Origin: RGIG8748 sp045545635
Lineage (GTDB): Bacteria > Bacillota > Clostridia > UMGS1810
Direction of reading: 5' to 3'
Length of the DNA stretch: 20,905 nt
NCBI GenBank assembly: GCA_045545635.1
Contig: JAZQBI010000008.1
Coordinates: forward strand, 1 to 20,905
The position numbers and the translations under genes were made by a program. Below the pieces are notes generated by a model, which was given only the letters and a program-made list of their open reading frames with translations, was not told the origin of the DNA and ran no database searches. Shown piece by piece: positions 16,097-20,905 of the stretch (positions within the stretch are counted from its first letter, which is position 1; every line of letters begins with the position of its first letter).

Positions 16097-19000
16097 TTAC
16101 TGTGCAATTCTTGCAGTTGTGGCATAAACATCTACAACTACACCGTCAACGAGTCTGAGAAGTACGGGAGAAGCATACCATGTATCGGAATCTCTGTTAT
16201 CCTGTGCTCTGTAGTCAACATCCGACATAAAGTCACCCGTATCAATTACTACATTTCTGCCAACAGCATTGTAGGTGTATTTGTATGAGGTATCACGGAT
16301 TAAATAACTATCCCCGCCAACAGTAATAATTTCGCCCTTGCTTGTGGATTCATATTTTTCGTTGAGGATAAACCCTGTAACGATTCCCGTATTATCACCA
16401 AATATAAATTCTGCATTCTTAGCTTCTTCTGTAAGTTCAAATACCTTATTGTTACCGGAATCACCATTGAGTGTTGCGATAACAATGTATTCGGAAACAA
16501 CTCCGTCTGCATCGGCTGTGTATATAAACACATCACCTACAGAAAGCTCAATGATTTGGGAATTGTAACACTGGCTGTCATCATCAATTGTGATAACGCC
16601 TTCTTCTTCGTTCTGTACATAGAATATATTTGTTACATCTTCACCATATTCATTTTTTCCGGTAGAAACCTTGGTGACGATTGCAAAACCTGTATCTTCC
16701 GAAAATGAGATTTCAGAATCCGCAATTACCATAACATGATATTCACCGTCAATATTTGCACAAGTGTATCCGGTGTAGGATCCATCGTCCACAAGGGCAT
16801 CTATATCGGTAATATATGTATCCTCTACCGCCCTGCCCTGTACATCAAAGATTATTATATCATCCTCAAGGAATACACCGCGGATTCTTCTGAGATCAGC
16901 ATTGTACTCATCCATACTCTTATCAAAATATACAGGATTTTCCGACACCATACATAGCTCTTCAATCTCACCGTTATTATTAAGTGAATATGTTACAAGT
17001 CTTGCCATATTAAGCTTGCCATTCAATGTAATACCGCTATGTGCCTCATCAAAAGTGAACATATGTTCACCACTTGTTCCCACAAAGTTTTCTTCAATAT
17101 AATTATTAACTGTATCGTGATAGTTCTTGCTGATATCGAATGTTTGTACACCATCCTCAGTAAGCATCTTGAGCTGCCATTGATCGCTTGCAAAGGCACC
17201 GCTTACTACTGCACCCTCAAGAATATATGCATATCTGATATCTGATGTGTCACTTTCAAAGTAAATGATGTCTCCGTCCAAGCCGAAGTAGAATGTACCG
17301 ATGTCTCCCGGAGCAAGTTCATCATATATTGCCATACCGTATTTTTTACCGTCTACAACCACATAATTCTTACCGTTGTGGGACATTGTCTTTTCTACAG
17401 TGCCTGACACTTTGCTATTGGTAAGCTTTACGATTTCTATATACTCTTCGTATCTTGAAGGTCTGGATGTATCTGCAGCAACGGCAACCACATCACCCTC
17501 TCCAAAATCCTCAAGTGTAAGCTCGTTGCCCTTGTCGTCACGAAGAATTATGTCAATATAATCAGCTTCAAAATCGAGGGTTATTGACGCATTATTCTTA
17601 AGAAAAATTCTGTCCGTCGAAACATTTATAGCGTCAATCACATCATACAAATAGTTTTTGGCATTAATTACATCATAATATCCATCGGTATCGGTATCCT
17701 CAAAGGTAAGCATTCCGCCGAGCATAACATAATCTGCAAGCATATAGGGAGAGATTTCCTTATTTACAAGAGTTTTTATGTTATTCACAATGAGATTTGA
17801 GCTTTCATTTACCGTGAGTCGCTTCAGTGCAGTCACTGTGTATTCCGGCGCATCCGTATAGTATTCAAAAACTCTGCCCTCGTATCCGATGTTTGCCAGA
17901 GAATTCATACTTATCTCAACAGTTTCTCCGTTTCCGGCTGCAGGCACAGGGATATTTTCTACAGGAGAATTGGTCTCCGGGTTAACCCGTAGGTTAAGTG
18001 CATAGACATCTGTCACATTTCCGTTGTATAGGTTTGCCAAAACAAAAGTAGCTGCACCGCTTTCCTCATCAAAGTAATCCACGTTTTCGCAGAACAGTTC
18101 CTCTGTTTTTACAACAGATGTGTAATTTCTGCTGTTTTCCAGAAGGTATGTGTTTGCATCTGAGGAGATGAGAATATCTTCTCCACCAACGGTAATTACT
18201 TCTCCCTTGGCGGATTTAATCTCCGATGTGTTTTCAATATATCCGTAAATTATTTCCGTATCTGAAAGCACACGGTCAGCATCACCCGTAAGATCAAGGC
18301 CGTAACCGTCCCCACCGAGTTTTGCAATTACTGCATATTTCATTATAGCAGAATTCTTGTCTGCAACAAAGATAAATACATCTCCCTTTTCTATATCCCA
18401 TATGTTTCCGGAGCACTCACTATCATCTGTAAGAATAACTTCGCCTTCTTCACCTGCACGAAGGTAGGAAACAGATAATACATCCTCGCCGTCACCATTA
18501 AGAGTCACGGCAACCTCGGTTACTACGGCAAAGCCGTCAGCTTCGCTAAAGGAGAAGGTTTCCTCCGAAATAACTACCACTTTATATTCTCCATACCTGT
18601 TTGGTGCAACAAGTCCGGTGTACCTTGCTCCGTCCGTAAGAATATCGATACCTCCTGAATATGTACCCGCGGCATATCCTTCGCACACATTAAATACTAT
18701 CGTGTCGTCTTCAAGAACCACACCGCCAAGCTTTTGTGCCTCAGCGTTATACTCGCCGTTCGCCATTGATTTTTCAAATTGCTCAACACGGTCTGAAACC
18801 ATATTAATTTCCTTGATATCGCCGCTGCCGTCAAGCTCGTAGGTTATAAGTCTTGCAGGATTTAAGGGATTTGCATATCCGCTGTCGAAGAGGAATTTAT
18901 TACTACCGAATTCCATTTCTGCATCAAAATTATACATTATGTAATCTGCTATAGCACTATGCGAAGCTGTTCGTATGCCATACACATCTATTCCGTCTTC

Positions 19001-20797
19001 CGTAAGAAGCTTAAGCTGCCACTGGTCATTTGTAAAAGCACCGCTTGCTATTACACCCTCAAGAATATATGCATAATTTACTTTGGCTGTGCTTTCAAAG
19101 CCGACAATCTTTCCGGCTAAATCCAGATAGAATATACCCTCGGCACCGACTGAAATATCCACTACACCCAAATCGTATTTTACTTCGTTTATAACCGCAA
19201 AGTCAATGATGCCGCGAGTGCCGATTTCCTCTGCTTTTCCGGATATTTTATGGCTGTTGAGCTTTACAATCCTGATGTATTCGCTGTATCTTGCAGGATT
19301 GACATTATCTGCCGCAATTGCAATATAATCACCTTCGGCAAGGTCTGTAAGGCTTATTTCGTTGCCCTCATCATCCTCAAGGATAATTTCAATATCGCTG
19401 TTTTCAAAATCAAGAGTCATAGTGCCGTTGCTTTTGAGACAAATTCTGTTTGATAAATGATCAACATCTTCCACAACATCATACACATATTGCTCAGCAT
19501 CTATCACATCATAGTATCCGTCGGAATCGGTATCATTAAAGGTGACCATTCCATCTGTAAAATTATCTGCAAGCACCGCAGGCGAAATAAGCTGTCCCGA
19601 AATAACTTCCTGATTATTTATAATGAGAGTTGCTGTGTTGTTTACGGAAATCTTCTTTAAGGATGCTGTTGTATATTGAGGTGCATCTGTGTAATACTCG
19701 AACACTCTTCCGTCAAAGAGAGGATTAGCCAGTGCATCCATACTTATTGTAATGGGCTCACCGTTTCCGGGAGCAGGTCTCAATATGCTATCCACAGGCG
19801 CCATATCCTCAATATTTACTCTCTGATTCAGTGCATAAACAGCATTTACACTGCCATCATATATTCCTGCAAGGACGATAGTTCCTGCGTTTTCGGTTTC
19901 ATCAAAATAATCTGCATTTCCTGTAAACAAATTATCTGTAATCACAACAGAATTGTATTTTCTTGTATTATCCAGAAGATATGTTTTTGTATCGGAAGTG
20001 ATAAGCACCGGTTCCTCACCGATATATATCACTTCTCCCTTGGAAACAACATTTTTTGATGTATTGGTGATATAACCCAACAGAATTTCCGCATCTTCTC
20101 CAAGAATATGTGCAGCCTCATTGGAGTCTGCAAAATCTTCGGTTAATTCAAGTATTCCGTTGCTATCATCATACTTGGCAACAACTGCATATTCGCTGAC
20201 ATTTTCTTTTGCTCCGGCAATAAATACAAAGACTTCTCCGACGGAGGGTATATAATCATATTCTCTGCTGTTGATACATTGGGAATCATCATCAAAAATG
20301 ATGGTGCCTTCCTCGCCTCCCTGAACATAGGAAATCTTGTATATTTCCTCTCCATCAGCATTTTGGGATAGAGATGCTTCGGTAACAACAGCAAAGCCTT
20401 CGCTTGCGTCAAAGGTCATCAATTCGTCAGTAATAACAACTACCTCATAGTCACCATCCAGATCGGGAGCAACAAAACCGCTGTATTGTGCACCGTCTCT
20501 GAGATAGCTTATATCGGTAATGTAGGTTTCATCGGCATAGGTTCCGCAAACATTGAATACAACTGTGTTATCCTCAAGAATTACACCGCCAAGTTTCTGT
20601 GTATCAGCATTGTACTCACCATCTGCCATTCCTGCATCAAAATGCTCAACACGGTCTGACACCATCGCAATTTCCTTGATATCGCCGCTGCCGTCAAGCT
20701 CGTAGGTTATAAGTCTTGCGGGATTCAAGGGATTTACATATCTGCTGTCGAAAAGGAATTTATCACCAAGTTCCATTTCTGCATCAAAATTATACAT
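16097..20797 (-). CDS. Giant acidic tandem-repeat surface-type protein, C-terminal part
   Basis: An open frame of 1566 residues that begins inside a repeat unit, not at a true start. No ribosome site precedes the ATG at 20797, there is no signal peptide, and homologous coding sequence continues upstream beyond an in-frame TAA. It is very rich in Asp and Glu and has three units: 18938-20797 (620 residues), 17096-18937 (614) and a partial 16100-17095 (332). Shared motifs include NPARLITYELDGSGDIKEI, GRVFEYYTDAPEYT, AAGNGE and YILEGA..SGAF..DQWQLK. Each full unit carries a DTDSDGYYD-type motif like calcium-binding loops. No catalytic motif and no sorting signal at the C-terminus (ending TTARIAQ) were found. 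By analogy with large Clostridia surface proteins, the missing N-terminus may hold a signal peptide and S-layer-homology domains; that is inference. Function unknown. Confidence 0.7.
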   Translation of the reverse strand: MYNFDAEMELGDKFLFDSRYVNPLNPARLITYELDGSGDIKEIAMVSDRVEHFDAGMADGEYNADTQKLGGVILEDNTVVFNVCGTYADETYITDISYLRDGAQYSGFVAPDLDGDYEVVVITDELMTFDASEGFAVVTEASLSQNADGEEIYKISYVQGGEEGTIIFDDDSQCINSREYDYIPSVGEVFVFIAGAKENVSEYAVVAKYDDSNGILELTEDFADSNEAAHILGEDAEILLGYITNTSKNVVSKGEVIYIGEEPVLITSDTKTYLLDNTRKYNSVVITDNLFTGNADYFDETENAGTIVLAGIYDGSVNAVYALNQRVNIEDMAPVDSILRPAPGNGEPITISMDALANPLFDGRVFEYYTDAPQYTTASLKKISVNNTATLIINNQEVISGQLISPAVLADNFTDGMVTFNDTDSDGYYDVIDAEQYVYDVVEDVDHLSNRICLKSNGTMTLDFENSDIEIILEDDEGNEISLTDLAEGDYIAIAADNVNPARYSEYIRIVKLNSHKISGKAEEIGTRGIIDFAVINEVKYDLGVVDISVGAEGIFYLDLAGKIVGFESTAKVNYAYILEGVIASGAFTNDQWQLKLLTEDGIDVYGIRTASHSAIADYIMYNFDAEMEFGSNKFLFDSGYANPLNPARLITYELDGSGDIKEINMVSDRVEQFEKSMANGEYNAEAQKLGGVVLEDDTIVFNVCEGYAAGTYSGGIDILTDGARYTGLVAPNRYGEYKVVVISEETFSFSEADGFAVVTEVAVTLNGDGEDVLSVSYLRAGEEGEVILTDDSECSGNIWDIEKGDVFIFVADKNSAIMKYAVIAKLGGDGYGLDLTGDADRVLSDTEIIYGYIENTSEIKSAKGEVITVGGEDILISSDANTYLLENSRNYTSVVKTEELFCENVDYFDEESGAATFVLANLYNGNVTDVYALNLRVNPETNSPVENIPVPAAGNGETVEISMNSLANIGYEGRVFEYYTDAPEYTVTALKRLTVNESSNLIVNNIKTLVNKEISPYMLADYVMLGGMLTFEDTDTDGYYDVINAKNYLYDVIDAINVSTDRIFLKNNASITLDFEADYIDIILRDDKGNELTLEDFGEGDVVAVAADTSRPSRYEEYIEIVKLTNSKVSGTVEKTMSHNGKNYVVVDGKKYGMAIYDELAPGDIGTFYFGLDGDIIYFESDTSDIRYAYILEGAVVSGAFASDQWQLKMLTEDGVQTFDISKNYHDTVNNYIEENFVGTSGEHMFTFDEAHSGITLNGKLNMARLVTYSLNNNGEIEELCMVSENPVYFDKSMDEYNADLRRIRGVFLEDDIIIFDVQGRAVEDTYITDIDALVDDGSYTGYTCANIDGEYHVMVIADSEISFSEDTGFAIVTKVSTGKNEYGEDVTNIFYVQNEEEGVITIDDDSQCYNSQIIELSVGDVFIYTADADGVVSEYIVIATLNGDSGNNKVFELTEEAKNAEFIFGDNTGIVTGFILNEKYESTSKGEIITVGGDSYLIRDTSYKYTYNAVGRNVVIDTGDFMSDVDYRAQDNRDSDTWYASPVLLRLVDGVVVDVYATTARIAQ
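17096..20797 (-). repeat. Tandem DNA repeats of about 1.85 kb in the giant gene
   Basis: Two full units (1860 and 1842 bases) plus a partial third downstream and another entering at the right edge. Conservation is patchy. The end/start junctions are nearly identical: about 48 consecutive bases match between 18809-18856 and the copy about 1.86 kb to the right. The middle of the units has diverged to protein-level similarity. This points to recent gene conversion or duplication of the junction regions. Confidence 0.8.
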
Positions 20798-20800
20798 TAT

Positions 20801-20905
20801 TTAATCTGCTATAGCACTATGCGAAGTTTTTCGTATGTCATACACACCTATTCCGTCTTCCGTAAGAAGCTTTAGCTGCCACTGATCGTTTGTAAAGACT
20901 CCGTT
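20801..20905 (-). pseudogene. Upstream part of the giant repeat gene, ending in an in-frame stop
   Basis: Read in the same frame as the downstream ORF, these bases encode 34 residues (containing TNDQWQLKLLTEDGIGVYD and ending HSAIAD) and then TAA at 20801-20803. The paralogous position in the next unit (18941-18943) is TAC, Tyr, in an otherwise almost identical context. The gene therefore appears broken by one C-to-A change on the coding strand, and continues past the right edge. Sequencing or assembly error within a repeat is an alternative. Confidence 0.7.

Noticed and set aside
17096..20905. CRISPR-like or transposon repeats in the giant gene
   Set aside because: The repeats are about 1.85 kb, in frame, and coding throughout; there are no short direct repeats with spacers and no transposase.

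Overview
The window looks like a spore-forming, low-to-moderate GC Clostridia chromosome, probably an uncultured Oscillospiraceae/Ruminococcus-like lineage. The reasons are a GlgC+GlgD glycogen operon, an ftsEX/M23 peptidase/S41 protease cluster, a PucR/CdaR-type regulator, a BofA-like sporulation membrane protein, and AGGAGG ribosome sites throughout. The lineage is an inference from gene content; no rRNA or tRNA is present to anchor it.

Layout. (1) 1-119: no gene, two hairpins downstream of the glycogen operon. (2) 120-7501, minus strand: a tight operon read glgB > glgC > glgD > glgA > GH13 amylase-like gene, with 4-base ATGA overlaps or 6-12 base gaps. It builds alpha-1,4/1,6-glucan from glucose-1-phosphate and includes a cytoplasmic neopullulanase-like hydrolase. 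(3) 7638-8552, plus strand: cysK, divergent from glgB, with a full-consensus promoter. (4) 8553-8875: non-coding, holding an unusually structured element (two adjacent three-way-junction-like folds, about 8597-8792) and a strong terminator. (5) 8876-12865, minus strand: ftsE > ftsX > coiled-coil/LytM (M23) hydrolase > S41 C-terminal processing protease, a cell-wall hydrolysis module. Upstream, 12937-14022 is a PucR/CdaR-family regulator on the same strand. (6) 14260-14526: bofA-like gene, plus strand. (7) 14608-16044: cytoplasmic GH28-like beta-helix protein, plus strand. (8) 16097-20905, minus strand: the C-terminal part of a giant, acidic, internally repeated protein (units of about 620 residues), running off the right edge and interrupted by an in-frame TAA at 20801-20803.

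The most unusual points are the in-frame stop in the recently duplicated giant repeat gene, the structured non-coding element after cysK, and the co-operonic FtsEX/hydrolase/protease set. The rest is ordinary core metabolism. I found no CRISPR array, insertion sequence, tRNA or rRNA, and no clear new defence or mobile system.
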